A DNA stretch of 64,000 bases from assembly GCF_031457275.1 (NCBI RefSeq), contig NZ_JAVDWH010000001.1, positions 434,001 through 498,000 of the forward strand, written 5' to 3'. Both the position numbers and the translations under genes were made by a program. Under the pieces are notes generated by a model. That model saw only the letters and a program-made list of their open reading frames with translations. It did no database searches and was not told where the DNA came from. The stretch comes from Aeromicrobium panaciterrae. Its GTDB lineage: Bacteria > Actinomycetota > Actinomycetes > Propionibacteriales > Nocardioidaceae. Below, piece after piece: positions 41,622 to 49,740 of this stretch. How positions within the stretch are numbered: position 1 is the stretch's first letter; each line of letters begins with the position of its first letter.

Positions 41622-43150
41622 CCCGCACTCTCAAGGTCCTGCTTCTGGCGCTGCTTGCAATCAGCGTCGCGCTACCGACTGCGTACACGACGTTCATCCA
41701 CAGCGAGCGCTCGATCATCATCGGCGCGCACGAAGCGACGGTGCATCCAGACTTCAGCAACTACGCGCGCATCGATTTTGGTGCGGTGCTCCCGCAGGTC
41801 CGACTGCCGGCAGAGGCTCCTCTCGGGATCGGCGTCGACATACGGCTCGGGGACAGCGAGGTCTCTGACCTCAACAAGCTCGTGGCCCGCGACGCGGTCA
41901 TCGCATCCCAACCCCAGGGTGAGATCGCGGCCGTACGGTCGCAGGTCGTCTCGATGGCGATTGATGCGGCACTTCGTGGGCTGGGTGTCGCACTGCTGGC
42001 GTTGCTCATCGCAATCTTGGGTTGGAAGGCGATTGGTCGGAGACGGCGCCGTGCGCTCTGGGCAGCAGCACGCCATCCCAATCGAGGTCAGAAGATCGGA
42101 GCTGCGTCCGTCGCGGTCCTGACGATGGTCGCGCTCGCGCTCGTCGCCACGCCTGAGCGACCCAGGTCCGAGGACATCGCCTGGGTGCCTATCGGCACGA
42201 TCTTCCCGCTCCTGCCAGCCGACCCGGTGCTCGATCATGTCGAGATCGCCGAAGGCGCCTCCACGAGTGGCAGCAAGGCGATCGTAGAAGGCGCTTTGTC
42301 GACATATCGGGACTCGGTGTCGTTCTACGGCAAGCTCGCGGAGCAGGCCGAGTCGGTCACCGTACGTACGCCGCTCAAGGGCGAGACCACGGCACTGGTC
42401 GTGACCGATCGCCACGACAACATCGGCATGGACCCCGTTGCGCGTGCGATTGCCGACCGGGCCCAGGCCACGATGCTGATCGATCTCGGCGACGACACGT
42501 CGAGCGGTCAGGCTTGGGAGACGTTCAGCCTCAACTCGCTTGCGCGAGAGTTCCGTGGCTTCGAGATTGTGTCGGTTGCCGGCAATCACGACACCGGACC
42601 GACCGTCAGCAAGCAGATGAAGGACAAGGACTTCGCCGTTCTTGATGGCAAGCCGATCACGGTCGACGGCGTACGGTTCCTCGGCAGCAGCGACCCACGA
42701 AGCTCGGGGCTGACTGCCGGATACAACGGCAACGAGTCCGACAACATCGCCGCCATCAAGTCGCAGGACACTGAGCTCACGGCCTCGGCGTGTGACGACG
42801 GTGGCGTCAACGTCATCGCTGTGCACAGCCCGTCCTCGGCCAAGCAGGCTGCTGCCTCCGGCTGTGCCGATCTTGTGCTCTCGGGTCACCTGCATCGGCA
42901 GGTCGGTCCGACCGTGGTCGCCGGTACGAACGGCCGCTCGACGACAACGCTGTCCACCGGTTCTACGGGTGGAGCGGTTTACGCCTTCGCGTTGGGGAGC
43001 AAGCTCCGCCGCAGCGCGCAGGTCACGATTGTCACGTTCGACGACGGAGTCCCGGTCGGCCTCCAGCCGGTGACGTTCGAGCCTGGCGGCATCATCACCG
43101 TCGCGGACTACGCGCCGATCAACGCTTCACCTCGCGCTACTCAGGAATGA
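41531..43150 (+). CDS. Membrane-anchored metallophosphoesterase family protein
   Basis: Calcineurin-like phosphoesterase with two N-terminal membrane segments (about residues 34-56 and 146-170), then a transmembrane/linker region and an extracytoplasmic domain with IDLGDDTSSG, VAGNHDTG, VIAVHSP and LSGHLHRQ metal-binding motifs. The first Asp-containing motif appears as TDRHDN, a variant. The start is uncertain: the ATG at 41531 overlaps the helicase by 91 nt and adds about 29 Arg-rich residues, while a CTG at 41618 overlaps the helicase stop as CTGA and would begin just before the first membrane helix. Confidence 0.8.
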   Translation: MAHPVRRADSRHATPHDGRHDRPLARADRLTRTLKVLLLALLAISVALPTAYTTFIHSERSIIIGAHEATVHPDFSNYARIDFGAVLPQVRLPAEAPLGIGVDIRLGDSEVSDLNKLVARDAVIASQPQGEIAAVRSQVVSMAIDAALRGLGVALLALLIAILGWKAIGRRRRRALWAAARHPNRGQKIGAASVAVLTMVALALVATPERPRSEDIAWVPIGTIFPLLPADPVLDHVEIAEGASTSGSKAIVEGALSTYRDSVSFYGKLAEQAESVTVRTPLKGETTALVVTDRHDNIGMDPVARAIADRAQATMLIDLGDDTSSGQAWETFSLNSLAREFRGFEIVSVAGNHDTGPTVSKQMKDKDFAVLDGKPITVDGVRFLGSSDPRSSGLTAGYNGNESDNIAAIKSQDTELTASACDDGGVNVIAVHSPSSAKQAAASGCADLVLSGHLHRQVGPTVVAGTNGRSTTTLSTGSTGGAVYAFALGSKLRRSAQVTIVTFDDGVPVGLQPVTFEPGGIITVADYAPINASPRATQE

Positions 43151-43163
43151 CCCTCTGTAGGGC

Positions 43164-43169
43164 TACATT
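43164..43169 (+). promoter_or_regulatory. Leaderless -10 for the 37-residue membrane protein gene
   Basis: TACATT ends 6 nt before the ATG at 43176. Confidence 0.5.
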
Positions 43170-43175
43170 CAAAAT

Positions 43176-43289
43176 ATGAACGGATTTGGCACGTTCGAGG
43201 TCGCTCTTCTTGGGTTGCTGGCAATCCCGGCAGTCCTCGTGGTGTGGAGCATGTGGGCCACCGGCGCATTCCGCAAGGTGCCGCACTAG
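43176..43289 (+). CDS. Small single-pass membrane protein (37 residues)
   Basis: A short frame starting MNGFGTFEVALLGLLAIPAV, then LVVWSMWATGAFRKVPH. Residues about 7-29 form one membrane helix, with a short basic tail. Support for a real gene: a well-placed leaderless -10, a complete frame filling the gap between two genes, and a stop that interlocks with the convergent peptidase at CTAG. Function is unknown; small proteins of this type often associate with larger membrane complexes. Confidence 0.65.
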   Translation: MNGFGTFEVALLGLLAIPAVLVVWSMWATGAFRKVPH

Positions 43290-44491
43290 CCGCAGCGAGC
43301 GACGATCAGTGTGGCGTATGCGCGAGCGCACGCCACGACTTCCTCGATCAGTACGTTCTCGTCGATCGCGTGGGCGTCGATGATGTGGCCGGGTCCGTAC
43401 TGCAGCGTCGGTATGCCGGCCGCCGCGTACTGACGAAGATCCGAGCCGTACGGTGCGCCGACGAGCTGAGGAGTTTGCGCACCACTTGCGGTGACGGCTG
43501 CTGCGACCTCTGCACCGAATGGATGCTCGTGCGGGAGGGTTCCTGCGGCGAAGTGTCCGCCCGGCCAGGTGACTGTCGGTGGGTTTTCGGTGAGCCATTC
43601 GTTCTCAACGGCTGCGATGGCCTGCTCGAAGCTTCGTTTGGCGTCCGCGAATGACTCACCGGGCATCACGCCGTACCGACCTTCCGCCACCAATTGATCG
43701 GGCACGGTGCTGGCCCAGTCGCCAGCGTGCAGAATGCCGATGCTGATGGGCCACGGCAGATCTCCGAACGGTGCCGGCGGTGCCGCATTGCGTACGGTCT
43801 CGAGCTCGCGGAGCGCGCGGTTGAGAACCTCGAATGAGTCGATCGCACTACGCCCGGCCGCACGCATCGAGCCGTGGGTCGACCGTCCCTGAACCTCGAT
43901 CCGGAACGTCAAGGAGCCGGCATTGGCGGACACGATCTGTCTGTCGGTGGGCTCGGCGATGACACAGGCCTCACCGATGTGACCGCGACGAAGTGTGGCG
44001 AACGTCCCCAGTCCGCCATCCTCTTCGCCGATGACGGTGTGGACCGCGTACGGCTTGGCGAGCTTCAGGTCGCTGACCGCTCGAGCGGCGGCGATGATCG
44101 CGATGACCCCGCCCTTCATGTCGCACACGCCGCGCCCGTACCAACGACCCGCTTCCTCACGGATCAGCCACGGATCGCCGCTGGTCCACGACTCGGCTTC
44201 GCCTGGCGGTACGACATCGACGTGGCCGTTAAGAATGAGCGCGGGGGTGCCCGAGCCCGAGACCCCGACGACCCCCCAGGCTTCCTCGCGCTCAACTTCT
44301 TCGCCGGGGTAGTCGGCGTCAGCGCGCAACGCGTCGAGGTCCAGCTTCCACTGGTCGACCTCAAGTCCAAGACCGGTCAACGTCGCAGCGCACCAGCGCT
44401 GTGCGGTGATCTCTGCATCTGAGCCGCCGACGCTCGGAATGTTGACGAGCTGGGCCAGATCGCGCCTGATCAGATCGACGTCGATGTCCAT
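43286..44491 (-). CDS. M20 family peptidase (ArgE/DapE-like deacylase)
   Basis: A 401-residue zinc-dependent M20 amidohydrolase. Metal-site motifs: LILNGHVDVVPPGE (first His/Asp), YGRGVCDMKGG (bridging Asp), VIGEEDGG (catalytic Glu pair), AEPT and a late GHIIDAHAIDENV His. The dimerisation lid lies between about 180 and 290. It belongs to the acetylornithine deacetylase/succinyl-diaminopimelate desuccinylase-like group; with no biosynthetic genes nearby, the substrate may be another N-acyl amino acid. A CATGCT hexamer lies 6 nt before the ATG. Confidence 0.9.
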   Translation of the reverse strand: MDIDVDLIRRDLAQLVNIPSVGGSDAEITAQRWCAATLTGLGLEVDQWKLDLDALRADADYPGEEVEREEAWGVVGVSGSGTPALILNGHVDVVPPGEAESWTSGDPWLIREEAGRWYGRGVCDMKGGVIAIIAAARAVSDLKLAKPYAVHTVIGEEDGGLGTFATLRRGHIGEACVIAEPTDRQIVSANAGSLTFRIEVQGRSTHGSMRAAGRSAIDSFEVLNRALRELETVRNAAPPAPFGDLPWPISIGILHAGDWASTVPDQLVAEGRYGVMPGESFADAKRSFEQAIAAVENEWLTENPPTVTWPGGHFAAGTLPHEHPFGAEVAAAVTASGAQTPQLVGAPYGSDLRQYAAAGIPTLQYGPGHIIDAHAIDENVLIEEVVACARAYATLIVARCG

Positions 44492-44497
44492 GCCGCC

Positions 44498-44503
44498 AGC
44501 ATG
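44498..44503 (-). promoter_or_regulatory. Possible leaderless -10 for the M20 peptidase gene
   Basis: CATGCT on the minus strand ends 6 nt before the ATG at 44491. It is the same hexamer and spacing as before the TetR gene at 29626. Confidence 0.4.
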
Positions 44504-44528
44504 GCACCAGCCTCACAACTGCCGCCGA

Positions 44529-44534
44529 TAGGAT
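44529..44534 (+). promoter_or_regulatory. -10 element for the PhzE-like synthase gene
   Basis: TAGGAT ends 8 nt before the ATG at 44543, so the predicted leader is at most 1-2 nt. Confidence 0.45.
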
Positions 44535-44542
44535 CGACCCCT

Positions 44543-46408
44543 ATGACCGAGCTCGACGATCTCCTCGCGCAGCCGGCGTTCGCACTCATCAGGGTGCGCG
44601 ACGCCGACACGGTCACGCTCGTTGGCGGTACGCGAACCGATCTCGACTCGCTCGCAGACATCCCTGCAGTTCCGGGCTCCGGCGAGGGGTGGGACCACTT
44701 GGTGCTGGTGCCATTCGCGCAGGTACGTGAGCGAGGATTCGAAGCGCACCAGGACGGGACGCCGCTGACGTCGATCGCGGTCGACTTCTCAGCCGAGGTC
44801 CCGATCTCCGACCTGTTGCCGTCGCTGCCCGATCTGCCGATCGAGTTCGCAGATCGTGGCGGGTTCGAGACCAGCGATGACGACTACGCCGCGGTCGTGC
44901 GCCAGATCATCGATGACGAGATCGGCCAGGGCGAAGGTGCCAACCTGGTGATCGGCCGGCACTTCCGCGCGCAGGTCTCCGACTGGGGTCACGAGCGCGC
45001 ACTTACGGTGTTCCGCCGCCTGCTCGAGCGCGAGCGCGGTGCGTTCTGGACATTCCTGATTTTCACCGGCGACCGCTACCTGATCGGTGCGAGCCCCGAG
45101 CGCCATGTCAGCGTCGAGGCTGGCCAGGTCCGGATGAACCCGATCAGCGGCACCTTCCGTATGCGCGGTCTCGAGACGCATGCCGACAAGAAACGTGAGC
45201 TCCTCTCCTTCCTCAAGGACGAGAAGGAGATCTACGAGCTGTTCATGGTCGTCGACGAAGAGCTCAAGATGATGTGCGACATCTGCCACGAGGGCGGACT
45301 CGTTCTGGGTCCGTACCTCAAGCCGATGACGCACCTTGTGCACACCGAGTACCTCCTCGCCGGACGCACCCACCGCACGGTCAACGAGGTGCTGCGTGAC
45401 TCGATGTTCGCTGCCACCGTCACCGGCAGCCCGGTCGAGAACGCCTGCCGGCTGATCAAGCAGTACGAAGCGGAGGGGCGTGGCTACTACGCCGCCGTCG
45501 CCGCCCTGATCGGCCGCGATGCCGATGGGATGCCGCGCGCCGATGCCCCGATCCTGATTCGTACGGCGGACGTCGATCTCGACGGCAACCTCAAGGTCAC
45601 CGCGGGAGCGACGCTCGTACGCGACTCCGATCCGATGTACGAGACCAAGGAGACCTGGGCCAAGGCTTCGGGCATCCTCAGCGCGTTTGGACTCGTCGAC
45701 GCTGCGCCCGAACCGGTCGAAGGCTTCGACGCGTTCACCCGCGAGGACGACGTCATCATCGCTCTCGGTTCGCGCAACCAGCGACTCAGCCAGTTCTGGC
45801 TCACCGACCAGTCCGGTGCCGCCCCAGTCCCCTCTCTTGTCGGCAAGCGAGTCGTGATCGTCGACGGCGAGGACGACTTCGTCAACATGCTGTCGCACGT
45901 GTTTGGCGTACTCGGTATGACAACTGACATCGTTCGCCACGACGCCTACGCGGATGGTGATCTTGATGGCTACGACCTCGTCGTTGTTGGTCCTGGTCCC
46001 GGCGATCCGCGAGAGATCGACGATCCCAAGATGGCGGTCATGCACGGCGTCGTCGCTGGACTGCTCGAGACGAAGCGACCGTTCCTCGCCGTCTGTCTTG
46101 GCCACCAGGCACTGAGCTATCAGCTCGGCCTTGACCTCGCTTTCAAGGACATCGTCTTCCAGGGCACCCAGAGCAAGCTGCAGGTGCTGGAGCGCCCGGA
46201 GGTCGTGGGCTTCTACAACACCTTTGTTTCCCGGGTTCCTGCTGGCGGACTGCCTGATGGCGTCACGGTCGAGACCGATCCCGAGTCAGGCGACATTCAT
46301 CTGCTCGCCGGCCCGCACTTTCGAGGCGTGCAGTTCCACGCCGAGTCGATTCTGACTCAGAACGGCTTCGGCATCTTGCGAGACCTGGTCACCGACCTCA
46401 TCGGATGA
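44543..46408 (+). CDS. Fused chorismate-utilising synthase/glutamine amidotransferase (PhzE / anthranilate synthase type)
   Basis: A 621-residue fusion. Residues 1 to about 405 form a TrpE-like chorismate-binding domain (ERHVSVEAGQVRMNPISGTFRMRG; GSPVENACRLIKQYE; GYYAAVAALIG). Residues about 430-621 form a class I glutamine amidotransferase with Cys in AVCLGHQALS and His in VQFHAES. The fused architecture is that of PhzE, which makes 2-amino-2-deoxyisochorismate, and of fused anthranilate synthases; sequence alone does not decide between them. No other phenazine or trp genes are adjacent. The ATG at 44543 is supported by a near-leaderless -10. Confidence 0.88.
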   Translation: MTELDDLLAQPAFALIRVRDADTVTLVGGTRTDLDSLADIPAVPGSGEGWDHLVLVPFAQVRERGFEAHQDGTPLTSIAVDFSAEVPISDLLPSLPDLPIEFADRGGFETSDDDYAAVVRQIIDDEIGQGEGANLVIGRHFRAQVSDWGHERALTVFRRLLERERGAFWTFLIFTGDRYLIGASPERHVSVEAGQVRMNPISGTFRMRGLETHADKKRELLSFLKDEKEIYELFMVVDEELKMMCDICHEGGLVLGPYLKPMTHLVHTEYLLAGRTHRTVNEVLRDSMFAATVTGSPVENACRLIKQYEAEGRGYYAAVAALIGRDADGMPRADAPILIRTADVDLDGNLKVTAGATLVRDSDPMYETKETWAKASGILSAFGLVDAAPEPVEGFDAFTREDDVIIALGSRNQRLSQFWLTDQSGAAPVPSLVGKRVVIVDGEDDFVNMLSHVFGVLGMTTDIVRHDAYADGDLDGYDLVVVGPGPGDPREIDDPKMAVMHGVVAGLLETKRPFLAVCLGHQALSYQLGLDLAFKDIVFQGTQSKLQVLERPEVVGFYNTFVSRVPAGGLPDGVTVETDPESGDIHLLAGPHFRGVQFHAESILTQNGFGILRDLVTDLIG

Positions 46409-47094
46409 AGACGATCGGCCTGCTCGGCGGCATGAGCTGGGAGAGCACGGCTGAGTACTACCGACTGGCCAACGAGCTCGTACGTGATCAGCTCGGCGGT
46501 CTGCACTCCGCGAAGATCCTGATGAACTCTGTCGACTTCGCCGAGATCGAGGCGATGCAAGTCGAAGGACGCTGGGACGATGCTGGTGCATTGCTGGCCG
46601 AGGCTGCCGAGCGTCTGCAGGGTGCAGGTGCGGATCTGATCGTGCTGTGCACCAACACGATGCACAAGGTTGCGGCTCCGATCGAGGCAGCCGTGTCCGT
46701 ACCGTTCGTCCACCTCGGCGACACCACGGCCGAGGCGGTCAAGGCTGCCGGGATCACCAAGGTCGGCCTGCTCGGCACCATCTTCACGATGGAGCAGGAC
46801 TTCTACGTCGACCGGCTCAAGCAGCACGGGCTCGAAGTTGTGCTGCCCGGTAGCGAGGATCGCCAGCGCGTCAGCGCGATCATCTATGACGAGCTGTGCC
46901 TCGGAGTCGTACGCGATGAGTCGCGAGGGTTCTATCTCGATGCCATCGGCCGATTGTTGGCCGACGGGGCAGAGGGCGTGATTCTCGGCTGCACCGAGAT
47001 CGAGCTGCTCGTCGATCAGTCTCATGTGACGGCGCCGGTGTTCCCGACGACGCTGCTACACGTGCAGGCAGCCGTCAGACTTGCCCTGGCGTAG
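46405..47094 (+). CDS. Aspartate/glutamate racemase family protein
   Basis: A 229-residue cofactor-independent amino-acid racemase. Signature IGLLGGMSWESTAEYYR at the N-terminus; the catalytic cysteine pair is in LIVLCTNTMH (about 76-85) and VILGCTEIELL (about 193-203). It closely resembles YgeA/RacX-type broad-specificity racemases. The ATG overlaps the stop of the PhzE-like synthase (ATGA), so the two are co-expressed; a joint pathway is possible but unproven. Its end overlaps the convergent permease gene by 20 nt. Confidence 0.9.
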   Translation: MKTIGLLGGMSWESTAEYYRLANELVRDQLGGLHSAKILMNSVDFAEIEAMQVEGRWDDAGALLAEAAERLQGAGADLIVLCTNTMHKVAAPIEAAVSVPFVHLGDTTAEAVKAAGITKVGLLGTIFTMEQDFYVDRLKQHGLEVVLPGSEDRQRVSAIIYDELCLGVVRDESRGFYLDAIGRLLADGAEGVILGCTEIELLVDQSHVTAPVFPTTLLHVQAAVRLALA

Positions 47095-47989
47095 GCGCCG
47101 GCTCGACAACGACTGCCGTACGACGCTTGAGGCGAGTGATGGTCACGCCCAGCAGGCACAGGCCGCCGCCGATGAACGCGAGGGCTGTCGGGATCTCGCC
47201 GAGGTAGGCCCAGGAGATCAGCGTCGCCACGGCTGGGACCAGATAGGTGGTCGACGCGACCTGTCCTGCCGTGAGCCGCTTGAGTGCGTAGGCCCAGGTG
47301 CTGAAGCCGATGGCGGTCGGGAAGATGCCAAGGAACACCAACCAACCGATGTCGCCGGCCGATGCCTCGCCGAGCTCGTCGATCAACTGAGGCGCAAAGG
47401 GGAGGCACACGACGGTGCCGACCAGGCACGCGAGCCACACCGACATCACAGGTGACGTGTCGCGGAGCGCGACCTTCTGGCTGAGTGTGCCGATCGCGTA
47501 GCAAACTGCCGCGACGAGGCACAGCACGACACCGACCGTGCTGGCAGTCTCGACCGACGAGTTGCGTGTGCTGATCGCGATCAGTGCGATGCCGGCGAAC
47601 GCCACGGCCATGCCGATGATGAGGGGCTTGGGGAAGCCCTCCTTGAAGATGACTCCGGCGATCAGGGCAATCAGGATCGGCCCGATGTTGACGATCAGCG
47701 CGGTGGTGCCGGCGTCGAGGTCTTGCTCGGCGGCATTGAGGGCGACGTTGTAGGCACCGAACCAGACGACGCCGTACAGGATGATCAGCTGCAGAGACTT
47801 GCCCGTCGGCAAGGGCTCACGCTTCGGCCAGGCGATTGCCGTGAGAGCGATCGAGGCGGCGAGGAGTCGTCCGAGAGACAACGATCCCGCCGAGAACGTG
47901 TCAGCGATTGCGCGAATGCCAACGAATGCGGACGCCCAGAGGAGGACAGTGACCAGCAGCGCCGGGAGGGAAAGATCGCGGTTCTTCAC
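47075..47989 (-). CDS. EamA/DMT family transporter
   Basis: A 304-residue drug/metabolite exporter-type permease with ten predicted helices in two EamA repeats (LLWASAFVGIRAI at the start of repeat one; AVCYAIGTLSQKVAL at the start of repeat two). Substrate unknown. Upstream in-frame starts would add 11 residues, but the GTG at 47989 lies exactly 6 nt after TACCGT with no ribosome-binding site, so I use it. Confidence 0.88.
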   Translation of the reverse strand: MKNRDLSLPALLVTVLLWASAFVGIRAIADTFSAGSLSLGRLLAASIALTAIAWPKREPLPTGKSLQLIILYGVVWFGAYNVALNAAEQDLDAGTTALIVNIGPILIALIAGVIFKEGFPKPLIIGMAVAFAGIALIAISTRNSSVETASTVGVVLCLVAAVCYAIGTLSQKVALRDTSPVMSVWLACLVGTVVCLPFAPQLIDELGEASAGDIGWLVFLGIFPTAIGFSTWAYALKRLTAGQVASTTYLVPAVATLISWAYLGEIPTALAFIGGGLCLLGVTITRLKRRTAVVVEPAPTPGQV

Positions 47990-47995
47990 ATATTC

Positions 47996-48001
47996 ACGGT
48001 A
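47996..48001 (-). promoter_or_regulatory. Leaderless -10 for the EamA gene
   Basis: TACCGT on the minus strand ends 6 nt before the GTG at 47989, which decides the start. Confidence 0.5.
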
Positions 48002-48048
48002 GTGACCGGCACCGACAGGCACGAGCGATAATCGGCCATCCTGGCGTG

Positions 48049-48078
48049 CAAAACGGCCGACCTTTGCAGGTCGGCCGT
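48049..48078 (-). terminator. Intrinsic terminator after pepD
   Basis: ACGGCCGACCT pairs perfectly with AGGTCGGCCGT over a 4-nt loop (48053-48078). On the minus strand it is followed by a short T-run, so it ends the pepD transcript. Confidence 0.85.
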
Positions 48079-48088
48079 CCGCGAGTGA

Positions 48089-49669
48089 TCACTCTTTGAG
48101 GTCGCCGCCGTCAGAGTCGAGCGTGACGTTGACCGTTTGGGTCTTGCCACCGCGCTGATAGGTGACCTTGATGGTCTCGCCGGGCTGGTAGCCGCGTACG
48201 GATGCGACGAGCGCTTCATTGCTCGCCACCGCGTGGCCGTTGACGGCGGTGATGATGTCGTCCTTCTTGAGGCCGGCCTTGTCGCCCGCGCCGCCCTTGG
48301 TGACCTCGGAGACGAGGGCGCCGATGCCGGTGATGTCATCGGACGACACTGCCTGTCCGACCTTGACGCCGATGCGGGCGTGCTCAACCTTCTTGCCATC
48401 GAGCAACTGCTTGGAGACGTTCTTGGCCAGGTCGATCGGGATGGCGAACCCGAGGCCGATGGAGCCGGCATCGCTGCCTGCGGCACCGGAGCGGATCGCG
48501 GAGTTGATCGCCACGACATTGCCGTTGAGATCAACCAGCGGTCCACCGGAGTTGCCCGGGTTGATCGCGGCGTCGGTCTGTACCGCGGGGAATGTGGTGC
48601 CCTGGCTCGTCGCAGTGGCCGAGTTCGATGTGACCGGACGGTTCAGCGCCGAGATGATGCCGCTGGTCACGGTGCTTTCGAGGCCGAACGGTGAGCCGAT
48701 CGCGACAACTTCCTGACCGACCCGGAGGTCAGCCGAGCTGCCGAGCGATGCTGGCGTCAGGCCTGACTTGCCGGTCGCCTTGATGACCGCGAGGTCCGTG
48801 AGCGGATCCGTACCGATGATCGTCGCCTTGGCGTTGGAGCCGTCATTGAATGCGACGGTGAGCGTGCCGTCGTCGCCGGCAACTTCGACAACGTGGTTGT
48901 TCGTGAGGATCTCGCCATCGGAGCTGATGATGATGCCGGTTCCAGATCCAGCGTCGTCCTTGCCCTTGACGTTGATCTGTACGACCGAGGGCAGCACCTT
49001 CGATGCGACCTTCTCGACAGCGCCGGCGGGTCCACTGGTGTTGGTGGTGTTGCCCGTGTCGAGTGAGCTCACTGTGGTGGTGCCGTCGTTGTTGTCGACG
49101 AGTTCGTCGTACGCGTAGGCGCCGCCGAAACCTGAGCCCGCAGCGAGAGCCGCGATGGCCAGGGCGCTGACAACCTTGCGGCCGCGGCGCTTGGGCGGCT
49201 CGTCACCGGTGGTGTGGGCTGGAGGGAACGGGTCGCCTCCGTCAAAGGCAGGTGCGGCCGGGAACGTGGTGGTTGGCGCATGTGTCTCGAAGGGCGTCTC
49301 AAGCGGTGCCTGCGCGGCGGCGGTAAGCGCGGGCTCGCTGGAGTAGCGGTGCGTGTACGCGGGCGGCTCTTCGACGGGCGGAGCTGCGATGGGCTCGGCA
49401 GCAACGGGCTCTGCGGCGGGTGCTTCAGCGACGGGCTCGGCGGCGGGAACCACGTCGGCAGGCGCCTCGATGGCTGCCGCGAGGGCGGGCTCGAGAGCTG
49501 GCTCGTCGACTACTTCGTCGCTCACCGGTGCGGCTTCAGCGGGTACCTCAAGCTCGTCGGTTGCGACGGGAGTCTCGGTGGGCGCCTCTGCGGAGGCCTG
49601 CTCGTCCACGTCGCGCGCGGTCGGCGGGACGTACGGACGGTCGGCGAAGGGATCCTGCGTTTCACTCAT
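48089..49669 (-). CDS. pepD: HtrA-like serine protease with PDZ domain (PepD type)
   Basis: A 526-residue membrane-anchored protease. Residues 1-160 are a cytoplasmic Ala/Pro/Glu-rich tail, then one membrane helix (165-187) and an extracytoplasmic S1C domain with triad His259 (LTNNHVV), Asp292 (DLAVIK) and Ser374 (GNSGGPL). A PDZ domain (about 430-520) ends the protein. It degrades or chaperones misfolded envelope proteins. It lies downstream of a sensor/regulator pair in the same order as mycobacterial mprA-mprB-pepD, with its own upstream repeat site. Confidence 0.92.
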   Translation of the reverse strand: MSETQDPFADRPYVPPTARDVDEQASAEAPTETPVATDELEVPAEAAPVSDEVVDEPALEPALAAAIEAPADVVPAAEPVAEAPAAEPVAAEPIAAPPVEEPPAYTHRYSSEPALTAAAQAPLETPFETHAPTTTFPAAPAFDGGDPFPPAHTTGDEPPKRRGRKVVSALAIAALAAGSGFGGAYAYDELVDNNDGTTTVSSLDTGNTTNTSGPAGAVEKVASKVLPSVVQINVKGKDDAGSGTGIIISSDGEILTNNHVVEVAGDDGTLTVAFNDGSNAKATIIGTDPLTDLAVIKATGKSGLTPASLGSSADLRVGQEVVAIGSPFGLESTVTSGIISALNRPVTSNSATATSQGTTFPAVQTDAAINPGNSGGPLVDLNGNVVAINSAIRSGAAGSDAGSIGLGFAIPIDLAKNVSKQLLDGKKVEHARIGVKVGQAVSSDDITGIGALVSEVTKGGAGDKAGLKKDDIITAVNGHAVASNEALVASVRGYQPGETIKVTYQRGGKTQTVNVTLDSDGGDLKE

Positions 49670-49691
49670 AAACAGAGATTCTCGCCTATTT

Positions 49692-49707
49692 CTGAAACCC
49701 GGCTGAG
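49692..49707 (-). promoter_or_regulatory. Candidate MprA-type direct repeat before pepD
   Basis: On the minus strand it reads CTCAG-N6-TTCAG, with an 11-nt period, 23 nt upstream of the pepD ATG. It matches the site before mprA (51829-51844) in motif, orientation and spacing, as expected for an OmpR-family dimer. Confidence 0.55.
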
Positions 49708-49740
49708 GGCGGTGTGTGAGCGCGGAAAGAAAATCGTGCG

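Noticed and set aside
41672-42895. 407-codon antisense frame inside the metallophosphoesterase gene
   Set aside because: No recognisable features, and the sense strand carries intact phosphoesterase motifs.
44789-46105. 438-codon open frame opposite the PhzE-like gene
   Set aside because: Antisense shadow. Its composition mirrors the real gene and no domain is visible.
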